Positions 46,166 to 54,106 of a stretch of 64,000 bases of DNA are shown piece after piece. How positions within the stretch are numbered: the stretch's first letter is position 1; each line of letters starts with the position of its first letter. The position numbers and the translations under genes were made by a program. This DNA is from an uncultured Lachnospiraceae bacterium (GTDB lineage: Bacteria; Bacillota; Clostridia; Lachnospirales; Lachnospiraceae). The notes under the pieces are model-generated. The model saw nothing but the letters and a program-made list of their open reading frames with translations. It was not told the DNA's origin and did no database searches. The stretch is from assembly GCA_934293375.1 (NCBI GenBank), contig CAKQYS010000006.1, positions 101,958 through 165,957 on the forward strand, in the 5' to 3' direction.

Positions 46166-47065
46166 TCACATATCCTGTATGATCGCATGAATCGCATTGG
46201 CACCATCGGCAACCGCTGTCACAACCTGCCTGAGTTCTTTGCTTCGCACATCCCCGGCAGCATACAATCCTTTACAGCCGGTTCTCGTATCCTCGCCGGC
46301 CTTTACATAGCCTGCTTCATCACACTCTGCCAGATCCCGGATCAGTGCAGTATCCGGCACCATTCCAACCGCAATGAACACACCGTCTGCATTGATCTCA
46401 TTTCCATCATCCAGTGCAATCTTCTCTACTTTATTTTCACCCGATATACCGGTCACATTCACCCCGGTCATAATCGTCACATTTTCTTTTTGCCGCAGTT
46501 TCTGTAATGTCGTATAAGAGCCTCTGAACTGCTCCCGTCTATGAAGCAGCGTAACATGGTCTGCAATCCCGGACAGGTAAAGTGCATCATCCAACGCGGT
46601 GTCCCCGCCTCCTACAACAGCAACCGACTGTCCCTTAAAAAAACTGCCATCACAGGTCGCACAATAAGATACACCTTTTCCCTGCAGTCTCTCTTCGCCT
46701 TCCACCTGCAGCGTACGATGATGCGCACCGGCACAATACACGACATATTCCGCCTCAAGCACACTCTCGTTTTTACGGACTTTCACTGTCACATAAAACA
46801 TTTCGTCCTGCTTGTCTATGGACACCACCGTACCATTCCGGATCTCAACACCCATATGCAGTGCGTGCTCCCTGAAATGCTCGCCCAATGCATAACCATC
46901 TATATCATAATAGCCCGGGTAATTGTCGACTTTGCTGCTCAATGCAATCTGTCCGGTACCCTCATATTCCTTTTCGATAACCAACACAGACTTGCCTGCT
47001 CTTATTCCATAGATAGCAGCAGACAATCCGGCCGGTCCACTGCCAACCACTATTATATCATACAT
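46166..47065 (-). CDS. trxB: Thioredoxin reductase-like flavoprotein
   Basis: The 299-residue reading starts MYDIIVVGSGPAGLSAAIYG, an FAD-binding Rossmann motif, with GAGG 8 bases before the ATG at 47065. The redox-active CATCDG lies near residue 135 and the NADPH motif VVGGGDTALDDA just after; LYAAGDVR is near the C-terminus. It should reduce a thioredoxin; the thioredoxin-like protein at 49.7 kb is a possible partner in APS or sulfur-carrier reduction. It sits between the Rrf2 regulator and hemC, so it is controlled with the siroheme genes. Confidence 0.92.
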   Translation of the reverse strand: MYDIIVVGSGPAGLSAAIYGIRAGKSVLVIEKEYEGTGQIALSSKVDNYPGYYDIDGYALGEHFREHALHMGVEIRNGTVVSIDKQDEMFYVTVKVRKNESVLEAEYVVYCAGAHHRTLQVEGEERLQGKGVSYCATCDGSFFKGQSVAVVGGGDTALDDALYLSGIADHVTLLHRREQFRGSYTTLQKLRQKENVTIMTGVNVTGISGENKVEKIALDDGNEINADGVFIAVGMVPDTALIRDLAECDEAGYVKAGEDTRTGCKGLYAAGDVRSKELRQVVTAVADGANAIHAIIQDM

Positions 47066-47075
47066 CTGTCTCACC

Positions 47076-47489
47076 TCAAATATAATAATTCATCACTTCA
47101 CTGTCTTCCCATTCTACCAGATCCTGAAGGCAAATGCCATCCACCACACTATCGATCGCATCTTCCAGTTTTTCACAGACCTTCACGATCACACCGGCAT
47201 CCTCTACACTATTAGCTTCTATACCAAACATTCCACTTTCCATTTTACGAAGGATCATACCCACTGTCATATCAGCAGGATCCCCATTCAAAATATAACC
47301 GCCATGCGGTCCCCTGACTGAGCGTATCAATCCGGAGGTATTCAAAACACTAATGCTCTGTTCTAAAAACTTCTCGGAAATATTTCTTCTTTTTGCAACA
47401 TCCTTCAAACAGATTGGCTTTCCTGTATTATACTTTGCCAGATCAACCATAAATAATATCGCACCCTTTGATTTGGATGAAATCTTCAC
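47076..47489 (-). CDS. Rrf2/CymR-type transcriptional regulator
   Basis: The 137-residue protein starts with GTG (KISSKSKGAILFMVDLAKYN) 8 bases after GGGGG at the very end of the sirC gene. The winged helix is typical: ICLKDVAKRRNISEKFLEQSI (recognition part about residues 26-46) and GLIRSVRGPHGGYIL. It carries Cys residues at VCEKLEDAIDSV and GICLQDL but not the tight Cys cluster of iron-sulfur Rrf2 proteins, so a CymR-like regulator of cysteine supply, sensing through CysK, is more likely. Two matching palindromes on the sulfur-island promoters are its probable sites. Confidence 0.88.
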   Translation of the reverse strand: MKISSKSKGAILFMVDLAKYNTGKPICLKDVAKRRNISEKFLEQSISVLNTSGLIRSVRGPHGGYILNGDPADMTVGMILRKMESGMFGIEANSVEDAGVIVKVCEKLEDAIDSVVDGICLQDLVEWEDSEVMNYYI

Positions 47490-47490
47490 A

Positions 47491-48117
47491 TTACATACCC
47501 CCTATCTTTTTTATTGTATTCATGTATTCTAATATATCCGCATCCCGAAGGATCCTTTGTTCCCGATCTGCCAGCTCCAGCAGATCATAATATAGCTTCT
47601 TTCGTAATTCTGGTTCCGGAATGTTGTTTTTTATCTCATCGCGATAATCTCCAAGCAGTTCCAGATTCTTTGCGTACTCATTTGGGATCGCATCTTTGAT
47701 CTTTGATTTCAGATAAGCTGCCCCTGCAGGAGAACATCCACCGGTAGAGATACTGACTACCAGCTCATCCTGCTTCAGAATTGCCGGAAAAATAAACGAA
47801 CATGACTCTTTCATATCAACTGCATTCACCAGTATCTGCCTTGTATCACAATCCTTGGCAATATCACGGTTCAGCTGTGCATCATCGGTAGCCGCAATCA
47901 CCAGAAACCTTCCTGATATATCATCTGTCTCATATTTTTTTGTTATCACCTCAACATCTGAAAGATTCATGATCGCATCGCAAAAAGCCGGAGCTTCCAC
48001 TGTTACCCTGGCATCAAACTGCACAAGATCCAGAACCTTACGATAAGCAACGGCACCACCGCCTACCACCAGGCAATCCTTATCCCTGATATCCATCATA
48101 AACGGAAAATAAGCCAT
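47491..48117 (-). CDS. sirC: Precorrin-2 dehydrogenase (siroheme synthase, Met8/SirC type)
   Basis: The 208-residue protein starts MAYFPFMMDIRDKDCLVVGG with an NAD-binding GGGAVAYRKV and the siroheme-synthase block VSISTGGCSPAGAAYLKSKI. It oxidises precorrin-2 to sirohydrochlorin and may also insert iron, giving siroheme for the sulfite reductase. AGGAGG precedes the ATG. It is the first gene after a terminator and leads the rrf2-trxB-hemC-cobA/hemD-hemB series. Confidence 0.92.
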   Translation of the reverse strand: MAYFPFMMDIRDKDCLVVGGGAVAYRKVLDLVQFDARVTVEAPAFCDAIMNLSDVEVITKKYETDDISGRFLVIAATDDAQLNRDIAKDCDTRQILVNAVDMKESCSFIFPAILKQDELVVSISTGGCSPAGAAYLKSKIKDAIPNEYAKNLELLGDYRDEIKNNIPEPELRKKLYYDLLELADREQRILRDADILEYMNTIKKIGGM

Positions 48118-48129
48118 CTATACGCCTCC

Positions 48130-48168
48130 TAAAACAACAAAAGCTGTGACTACTGCCACAGCTTTGTA
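48130..48168 (-). terminator. Terminator between the sulfur-carrier genes and the siroheme genes
   Basis: AAAGCTGTGGCAG and its partner CACAGCTTTT form a 9-pair stem with a short loop and run into TTGTTGTTTT on the minus strand. It closes the transcript that ends with the JAMM protease gene; sirC starts soon after, so partial read-through is possible. Confidence 0.8.
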
Positions 48169-48183
48169 TTACATCATGACTGT

Positions 48184-48642
48184 CTAACTAATCGTCAACT
48201 CGTGAACAGTAACATTCTTCTCCCGATCTATATGAAATCCTCTGAGAATTGGTTCATCAGGTTCCATGAGCGAAAGAATCATATATATCGCACTCGTATC
48301 ATATGCCAGTCTCTTATCCTCCTCAGAAGGTCTTGATGGTGATTCCGGATGAGAATGAAAGTTTCCCAGCATTGTAAGCTTGTTCGCTCTCGCATCCTTC
48401 ACTGCCGCAAGCTGTTCTTTTGGATCCATTGTAAAATGCTCATTTGAGTGATCCACATTAGTCAGAAGATAAACCTTCTCAATCACATTATGGCTGCCTT
48501 CCTTATGGCCGGCAATCAGTCCACAGGATTCCTCTGGAAGTCCATCCATGCAATGTCTCAATATACGCGCATAATCTTCTTTTTTCATTGATATCGTCTC
48601 GTTCGTTTCCGGATACGGAACAATCACTGCTGCCACCTTCAT
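48184..48642 (-). CDS. JAMM/MPN-type metalloprotease for the sulfur carrier (HcyD/Mec+-like)
   Basis: The 152-residue protein has the JAMM zinc site: Glu in PEESCGLIAG and HSHPESPSRPSEED (HXHP, Ser and Asp) near residues 96-109. Small prokaryotic JAMM proteases trim the residues beyond the di-glycine of ThiS-like carriers so that the E1 enzyme can load them. The ThiS-like protein two genes upstream ends GGGAY, exactly such a blocked tail. AAGGAGGG touches the ATG at 48642 but has good spacing to a GTG at 48636, the likelier start. Confidence 0.88.
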   Translation of the reverse strand: MKVAAVIVPYPETNETISMKKEDYARILRHCMDGLPEESCGLIAGHKEGSHNVIEKVYLLTNVDHSNEHFTMDPKEQLAAVKDARANKLTMLGNFHSHPESPSRPSEEDKRLAYDTSAIYMILSLMEPDEPILRGFHIDREKNVTVHELTIS

Positions 48643-48648
48643 CCCTCC

Positions 48649-49455
48649 TTAATGCTTCATATCACACTCTGCCTGTTCATAGTCAATCAGCTTTGTAATG
48701 GTTCTGTTCTCAGAACAGATTGCACAATTACAGTCTCTTGGCACTTTAATCGTTCTAAAATTCATTTTCAGAGAATCATATGTCAGAAGTCTTCCAGTCA
48801 ACAGATCCCCTTGTCCAATAATATATTTAATTGCTTCCATTGCCTGCAGGCATCCGATCACACCTGCCATAGCACCGATCACACCTGCCTGCTTACAGGT
48901 AGGCACTGCATCCTTTGGAGGTGGATTCTTGAAGACACATCGATAACACGGTCCTTCCCCCGGAACATAGGTCATTAACTGTCCCTGGAATCTGATGATT
49001 CCTGCATGACAAAATGGCTTTCCTGCCATCACACAGGCATCATTGATCAGGAACTTCGCAGGGAAATTATCTGTACCATCCAGAATAAAATCATATTCAC
49101 TGATCAGATCCATGATATTCGTTGAATCCACAAACATCCGGTAAGTCTTTACTGTTACATCCGGGTTAATGGCTTCCATGGATTCTTTGGCAGACTTCAC
49201 CTTTGCCTTTCCCAGATCATTCGTGGAATGAATCACCTGACGCTGCAGATTGGACAAATCTACCTCGTCCGCATCCACAATACCGATCGTACCAACGCCC
49301 GCTGCTGCGAGATATAATGCCGCCGGAGCACCTAATCCACCTGCTCCGATGATCAACACCTTGGCGTTTAACAGTTTTTTCTGTCCCTTTACCCCGACCT
49401 CTTTTAATATGATATGGCGGGAATATCGTTCCAGCTGCTCATTTGTAAAGCCCAT
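48649..49455 (-). CDS. ThiF/MoeB/HesA-type E1 adenylyltransferase for the sulfur carrier (HcyF-like)
   Basis: The 268-residue protein has the E1 ATP site GAGGLGAPAALYLAAAGVG (residues about 35-53), DADEVDLSNLQRQ, the DGTDNFPAKFLINDACV region and two zinc CXXC motifs (CYRCVFK and CNCAICSE). It should adenylate the carrier's C-terminus so that sulfide can form a thiocarboxylate. The start overlaps the carrier stop as TAATG. It lies between the carrier and the JAMM gene, the arrangement expected of a dedicated carrier set. Confidence 0.92.
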   Translation of the reverse strand: MGFTNEQLERYSRHIILKEVGVKGQKKLLNAKVLIIGAGGLGAPAALYLAAAGVGTIGIVDADEVDLSNLQRQVIHSTNDLGKAKVKSAKESMEAINPDVTVKTYRMFVDSTNIMDLISEYDFILDGTDNFPAKFLINDACVMAGKPFCHAGIIRFQGQLMTYVPGEGPCYRCVFKNPPPKDAVPTCKQAGVIGAMAGVIGCLQAMEAIKYIIGQGDLLTGRLLTYDSLKMNFRTIKVPRDCNCAICSENRTITKLIDYEQAECDMKH

Positions 49456-49664
49456 TAGTATGCGCCTCCTCCCATGAAATATAAGAATTCTACTTCGTCA
49501 GCATCCTTTAACACAGTTGTATCAAATGCCTCGCGTGCTACAAATTCGTCATTTAATGTGACTGTCACATATTCCGGATTGTCTACATTCTCCTTCTCGA
49601 TCAGATCCTTCACTGTCGTTCCCTCTGCATATTCCTTCTTCTCACCTGCAATATTGATTATCAT
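49455..49664 (-). CDS. ThiS/MoaD-like sulfur carrier with blocked GGGAY C-terminus (HcyS-like)
   Basis: The 69-residue ubiquitin-fold protein starts MIINIAGEKKEYAEGTTVKD and ends VEFLYFMGGGAY. Sulfur carriers usually end exactly at Gly-Gly; here two or three residues follow, so it needs trimming, for which the JAMM protease is at hand. In Wolinella succinogenes a comparable carrier delivers sulfide to O-acetylhomoserine; the metY gene two kb upstream supports the same use here. GGAGG lies before the ATG. Confidence 0.9.
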   Translation of the reverse strand: MIINIAGEKKEYAEGTTVKDLIEKENVDNPEYVTVTLNDEFVAREAFDTTVLKDADEVEFLYFMGGGAY

Positions 49665-49705
49665 ATTTTCATACCTCCACTATCACATATTCTATTACTT
49701 GTCTT

Positions 49706-50023
49706 TTATATATGTTCTGCAATCATCGCATCAATTTCATCGTATCCAACCGCACCAACGCTACGGGCCAATTCCTCGCCATCCTTTAATAAAACCAGTG
49801 TCGGAACCGAAGATACTTCATACTGCTTTGCAAGTGCTTCATCATAATTTACATTGACTTTATACACCAGCAGCTTCTCTTCATTATCATCCTCAATATC
49901 TCCTAACGGACCATTTAATTTCTTGCAAGGAATACATGTGTCCGAATAGAAATCTAAAAGCACAGGAAGCTTCGCCTGTAATACGGTTTCTTCAAATTGT
50001 TCTGCATTTACTCTTTGGGCCAT
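49706..50023 (-). CDS. Thioredoxin-like protein with CIPC active site
   Basis: The 105-residue protein is a thioredoxin in size and fold, with VLLDFYSDTCIPCKKLNGPL (active site TCIPC in place of WCGPC, residues about 29-33) and cis-Pro in VSSVPTLVLLKDG. It lies between the SirA-like and carrier genes, so it may serve APS reduction, sulfite reduction or carrier turnover. The changed dipeptide and lost Trp suggest an altered redox potential or partner. Confidence 0.88.
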   Translation of the reverse strand: MAQRVNAEQFEETVLQAKLPVLLDFYSDTCIPCKKLNGPLGDIEDDNEEKLLVYKVNVNYDEALAKQYEVSSVPTLVLLKDGEELARSVGAVGYDEIDAMIAEHI

Positions 50024-50024
50024 A

Positions 50025-50270
50025 TTATTCCTCCACTTTTCTCACGATCAAGGTATAGGTTCCATCCTCGTTATCCTCAAGTTTCAGGATCTGATGTCCC
50101 TCTTCTTTGATGCTTCTTGGAACATTCTGCACCGGCTCCCCGTCATTCATGCGGACAGCTAAAATCTGTCCATCCTCTAATTCTTCCAGAGCAACCTTTG
50201 CCTTGACAAAAGTAACCGGACAAACCACATCTGTTATATCTACTGTATCATCAATCTTAATATCAGCCAT
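50025..50270 (-). CDS. TusA/SirA-family sulfur-relay protein
   Basis: The 81-residue protein has the TusA-like helix VVCPVTFVKAKVALEELEDG with the sulfur-carrying Cys (residue about 17) in CPVT, where CPXP is usual, and EEGHQILKLEDNEDGTYTLIV. TusA-like proteins hold a persulfide and pass it on. It overlaps the sulfite reductase stop by eight bases and lies two bases before the thioredoxin gene, so it probably takes part in handing sulfur from the reductase to the carrier. Confidence 0.87.
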   Translation of the reverse strand: MADIKIDDTVDITDVVCPVTFVKAKVALEELEDGQILAVRMNDGEPVQNVPRSIKEEGHQILKLEDNEDGTYTLIVRKVEE

Positions 50271-51123
50271 TGTATGCCTCCTTTAATACCTTTTCTAACT
50301 CGTCTCTTCCTACACGGTCTAATGTAAATTTGAATCGCTCTCCCGGATTCGCATGATCCTCAAAGAACTGAATTGCTGCATCCGTCACACGGAACAACTG
50401 CCCCTCTGAAGTGATCAGTGGCAACGGTGAATATCCCGCCTCAATGTGATTGCCAAAGGTTCCGCCAAAAGAAACCTCATATGCACTCTTCGCATCCCAT
50501 GCATCTGTCGGACAGCTCTTCACACATCGTCCACAATAGTTGCACTTATCATAATCTACTTTGACTTCACCATCTTCTATGGTAATCGCGCCCTCTCTGC
50601 AGACTTTTGCACACAGTCCGCAATTGATACAGGCTTCCCGCTTCCACTTCACATCCATGGCGCCCTTGATTCCCACATCGTTCTCTTCAGCCTTCAAACA
50701 GTTATTGCGGCAGCCTGTCACGCCAAACTTAAACTTGTGTGGCAGCTCTCTTCCGAAATATCTTTCATCTAACTTCTTGGCTATATCATAGGAATCTATA
50801 TTACCACTCGGACAGATCTGATTGCCCTGACACGCAGTCACTGTCCGGACTCTCGGGCCACATACACCCGGTCTGCATCCGCCCTCTGCCAATGCATCCT
50901 TTACTGCATCAATATCTTCAAGCTTGATAAACGGGATCTCCACACCTTGTCTTGAGGTCAGATGTACATATCCTTCTCCAAACTTGTCGGCCACCTCTGC
51001 AATCTTGGCTAAATTCTCTGCAGTCAGTGTGCCTCCTACTACCGCCAGCCTAAGCGAGAAATTATTTTTTTGCTTCTGTCTCATGAATCCGCCCTTTTTC
51101 AGGGTTGCATAATCTACTGCCAT
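50263..51123 (-). CDS. Small siroheme sulfite reductase with two [4Fe-4S] clusters (AsrC/Fsr-like)
   Basis: The 286-residue reading starts MAVDYATLKKGGFMRQKQK with GGAGG 7 bases upstream. Siroheme-cluster cysteines are CQGNQIC (C-X5-C, about residue 103) and CRNNC (C-X3-C, about 142), and a ferredoxin insert follows with CINCGLCAKVC and CNYCGRCVKSCP. The N-terminal half is a single ferredoxin-fold half-domain (LAVVGGTLTAENL). It resembles AsrC and the small Fsr/Dsr-like proteins, yet no AsrA or AsrB gene is near; electrons may come from ferredoxin. It should reduce sulfite to sulfide, fed by the AprBA-like pair. Confidence 0.9.
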   Translation of the reverse strand: MAVDYATLKKGGFMRQKQKNNFSLRLAVVGGTLTAENLAKIAEVADKFGEGYVHLTSRQGVEIPFIKLEDIDAVKDALAEGGCRPGVCGPRVRTVTACQGNQICPSGNIDSYDIAKKLDERYFGRELPHKFKFGVTGCRNNCLKAEENDVGIKGAMDVKWKREACINCGLCAKVCREGAITIEDGEVKVDYDKCNYCGRCVKSCPTDAWDAKSAYEVSFGGTFGNHIEAGYSPLPLITSEGQLFRVTDAAIQFFEDHANPGERFKFTLDRVGRDELEKVLKEAYNG

Positions 51124-51124
51124 A

Positions 51125-52369
51125 TTATTCCTCCACACTCTCTATCGCTTGTTTAAAATCCTGCTTTAAATCATCAATGTCCTCAATTCCAACACTGATT
51201 CTGATCAAGTCATCAAAAACCCCGGATTGTTGCTTCTCTGTGTCTGACAGATGTGTTGCAATCGTAGATTCCGGATGAATCACCAGCGTCTTCGTATCTC
51301 CTATGTTTGCCAGAATATACGGAAGCTTTAAGGCATTGATAATCTGAAAGGCTTTCTCCTTCGTTCCCACACGAACAGTTACGATTGCACCATATCCCCG
51401 GGTGAACATTCGATTTGCCACCTCGTAATACGGGCTTGTCAAAAGTCCCGGATAATTTACCTGCAATCCCATATCGTCCTGCAGGAACTGCGCAAGCTCC
51501 AATGCATTGCTGCACTCCCGATCCATTCGAAGTCCCAATGTCTCCAATCCCAAAGTATTATAAAACGCATTTTGCGGAGAAAGACATCCTCCTGTATTGC
51601 GGAACAGACCGTTTCGCAGCTTCACTATGTACGACATTGCACCAAACTTCTTGTATGGCATCAGTCCCGGATACTTCTCATAATCCCATGCAAATCTGCC
51701 ACTCCATGTCAGGATGCCACTGATTGAATTACTGTGGCCATTCATATACTTTGAAGAAGAATTCACAACAATATCTGCACCCAGTGCAATCGGCTGAATC
51801 AAGTATGGTGTCGCCACTGTATTATCGATGATAAGCGGTATTTCATGTGCGTGCGCTATATCTGCAACCGCCTTTATGTCTGTAATATCAAGCTTCGGAT
51901 TGCCAATTGTCTCTGCAAAGATCAGCTTTGTTTTGTCTGTGATCAATGCTTCGTAATTGTCAGGATCATTCTCAACCACATATCTGGTTGTAATGCCCAG
52001 CCCCTTCAGGTCATCAAACAGTTCTACTGTTCCTCCATACAAGCCTGCCGCTGCGACAATCTCATCACCGGCCTGCAGAATGTTCACCATCGCATTAAAC
52101 AAAGCCGCCATACCTGACGAACAGGCAACAGATGCCAGTCCACCCTCTAACAGGTTCACTCTCTTTTCAAACGCTTCAACTGTTGGATTATTAATTCTTG
52201 TGTAGGAAAATCCCATCGCCTTATTATTAAAAATCCGTTCCAGCGTCTGTGCATCCGGTTGTCTGAATGCACTGCTCTGATAAATCGGAACCGTTGTAGT
52301 ACCAAATGGGTTATCATCATCTATGCCATGCAGCAAGGTTGTATTAAATCCATATTGTTTCTCTACCAT
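51125..52369 (-). CDS. metY: O-acetylhomoserine aminocarboxypropyltransferase (sulfhydrylase)
   Basis: The 414-residue PLP enzyme belongs to the Cys/Met metabolism family: YTRINNPTVEAFEKRVNLLE, ACSSGMAALFNAMVN, the PLP lysine in VVNSSSKYMNGHS, and NTGGCLSPQNAFYNTLGLET. It makes homocysteine from O-acetylhomoserine and sulfide or, in the Wolinella-type route, a protein thiocarboxylate. It is the first gene after a promoter with a putative Rrf2 operator and is followed in order by the sulfite reductase, SirA, thioredoxin, carrier, E1 and JAMM genes. Confidence 0.94.
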   Translation of the reverse strand: MVEKQYGFNTTLLHGIDDDNPFGTTTVPIYQSSAFRQPDAQTLERIFNNKAMGFSYTRINNPTVEAFEKRVNLLEGGLASVACSSGMAALFNAMVNILQAGDEIVAAAGLYGGTVELFDDLKGLGITTRYVVENDPDNYEALITDKTKLIFAETIGNPKLDITDIKAVADIAHAHEIPLIIDNTVATPYLIQPIALGADIVVNSSSKYMNGHSNSISGILTWSGRFAWDYEKYPGLMPYKKFGAMSYIVKLRNGLFRNTGGCLSPQNAFYNTLGLETLGLRMDRECSNALELAQFLQDDMGLQVNYPGLLTSPYYEVANRMFTRGYGAIVTVRVGTKEKAFQIINALKLPYILANIGDTKTLVIHPESTIATHLSDTEKQQSGVFDDLIRISVGIEDIDDLKQDFKQAIESVEE

Positions 52370-52399
52370 ATTTCTACCTCGTATTTATTGGTTAAACAT

Positions 52400-52432
52400 A
52401 TCATATCACCTTTAACCTACCTAGTCAATAGG
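52400..52432 (-). promoter_or_regulatory. Promoter and CCTA-N9-TAGG operator upstream of metY
   Basis: TTGACT (52423-52428), 17 bases and TATGAT (52400-52405) on the minus strand form a promoter. A palindrome CCTA-N9-TAGG (52416-52432) covers the -35. The same palindrome with the same spacing lies at the cysK promoter, so a shared repressor, most likely the local Rrf2 protein, is inferred. Confidence 0.72.
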
Positions 52433-52442
52433 ATTTGTAGGA

Positions 52443-54077
52443 TTAAATGAAGCTTCCTCCTATTACATCCTCACTATGAATGCCGGAATACTTGAAAATC
52501 CTTGTTGCAGCCTCATTTACAGTCATTTTCTCATCCTGCCAGTTGTTGATATATGAGCGGTTTTCTGCAAATACAGAAGTATCCACACCATCAGCATACA
52601 GCAGCACCAGAATGCCCGCTTCGTTCAAATGCTTTACAACCGTCCTGACATCCTCATCCCGCTTTGGCACATATAGATATGTGTGTCTTCCCATGATTGC
52701 GAGTTCCTTCTCTACCTTCTGCACAAACTCTAATGTATTGTCATATGCACCTGCCAGAAATTCCATCGTCAGTGCACGCTGTCCCTTGAAATTGCTTCTG
52801 GCTTCCCGGTCAATCACACTATCTGTAGAATCATTTGCATCCGCCAGGATCTCCGTCACAACACCACATGCCGAAGTCATATTTGTGACACGGTCAATTA
52901 AGATCAACTCCCCTAATGTCTTGTGATGTTCAAACAGATCTACCACGATCGCATCCGCAAAGACAAGCTCGCAGACAGCTATCTCATTTTTCTGAAGCGT
53001 GCTGGCTGCTTTCTTCTCTCCGGTATTGACATCAATCGAATATTTGATATTCTTTAATATTCCCGGGATCAGCTTTGTACCAAGCTTCACAAAATAGTTC
53101 TTTCCTTCTACAAGTTCCACATCATCCATCCACAACAGGGTTGCCTCGACTGACGATGTCACCGATACATTAGAATCAATAGAAAGCACGCAGCCTCTTG
53201 ACACATCTACCTCACGATCTAACTGAATCGTTACAGGCTCGCCGATACCGGCACTTTCGACATTTTGGTCAGCCATATGAATACTCTTAACATGTGCCTT
53301 CTCATTGCTTGGATATGTGGTAATTTCATCTCCCACCTTGACACTGCCGGCCTCAATCTGTCCCTGAAATCCACGGAAGGTATGATTTGGACGGCACACT
53401 CTCTGCACCGGCATATAAAATCCCTGCTCATGGCTGCTCTGCTGAATGTCCACCTGCTCAAGATACTCAAGCAACGCCGGACCCTCGTACCAGCTGGTAT
53501 TGGCACTCTTCTTCGTTACATTATCTCCCTCTGTAGCAGATACCGGGATCAATACTGTATTCTCCAGTCCCAACTCTGTCTTTAATTCTTCTATCTGCTT
53601 CTCAATTTCCTTGAAACGATTCTCATCGTAGTGCACCAGATCCATTTTATTGACTGCAAACACAAAATACTTAATACCCATCAGGGCACAGATTCTTGCA
53701 TGTCTCCGAGTCTGTGTCAGCACGCCGTGCTTCGCATCTACCAAAATAACCGCCAGATCTGCAAAGGATGCACCTACTGCCATGTTTCTTGTATATTCCT
53801 CATGTCCCGGCGTGTCAGCTACGATAAAACTTCTGTGATCGGTCGTAAAATACCGGTATGCCACATCAATCGTGATACCCTGCTCCCGCTCTGCCATCAA
53901 TCCATCCAGCAGGAGAGAATAATCAATCGCGCCCTCACGGCTTCCAACCTTAGAATCCAGCTCCAGTGCCTTTTCCTGATCTGCATATAACAACTTGGAA
54001 TCATATAAAATGTGTCCAATCAAGGTAGACTTTCCATCGTCCACACTACCACATGTAATAAACTTCAATAACTGCAT
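52443..54077 (-). CDS. cysN: Sulfate adenylyltransferase subunit 1 with degenerate APS-kinase-like C-terminus
   Basis: The 544-residue protein has an EF-Tu-like GTPase domain (P-loop GSVDDGKST at residues 10-18, DTPGHEEY, NKMD) and barrel domains up to about residue 415. It powers sulfate activation with CysD. Residues about 421-495 resemble APS kinase (IDREARSNFKGQRAL, ELAIMGRHTYLY, VVKHLNEAGILVLL), but the kinase P-loop is lost (LAGAYDNT in place of GXXGSGKST) and the middle of the domain is missing. The tail is therefore probably inactive or structural, in line with direct APS reduction. GGAGG lies before the ATG. Confidence 0.92.
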   Translation of the reverse strand: MQLLKFITCGSVDDGKSTLIGHILYDSKLLYADQEKALELDSKVGSREGAIDYSLLLDGLMAEREQGITIDVAYRYFTTDHRSFIVADTPGHEEYTRNMAVGASFADLAVILVDAKHGVLTQTRRHARICALMGIKYFVFAVNKMDLVHYDENRFKEIEKQIEELKTELGLENTVLIPVSATEGDNVTKKSANTSWYEGPALLEYLEQVDIQQSSHEQGFYMPVQRVCRPNHTFRGFQGQIEAGSVKVGDEITTYPSNEKAHVKSIHMADQNVESAGIGEPVTIQLDREVDVSRGCVLSIDSNVSVTSSVEATLLWMDDVELVEGKNYFVKLGTKLIPGILKNIKYSIDVNTGEKKAASTLQKNEIAVCELVFADAIVVDLFEHHKTLGELILIDRVTNMTSACGVVTEILADANDSTDSVIDREARSNFKGQRALTMEFLAGAYDNTLEFVQKVEKELAIMGRHTYLYVPKRDEDVRTVVKHLNEAGILVLLYADGVDTSVFAENRSYINNWQDEKMTVNEAATRIFKYSGIHSEDVIGGSFI

Positions 54078-54106
54078 ATTCTATACCTCCAAACAAATAT
54101 TGTTTC

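Noticed and set aside
52443..52820. Functional APS kinase fused to CysN
   Set aside because: The P-loop and the DGDNVR region are absent, so kinase activity is not credible.
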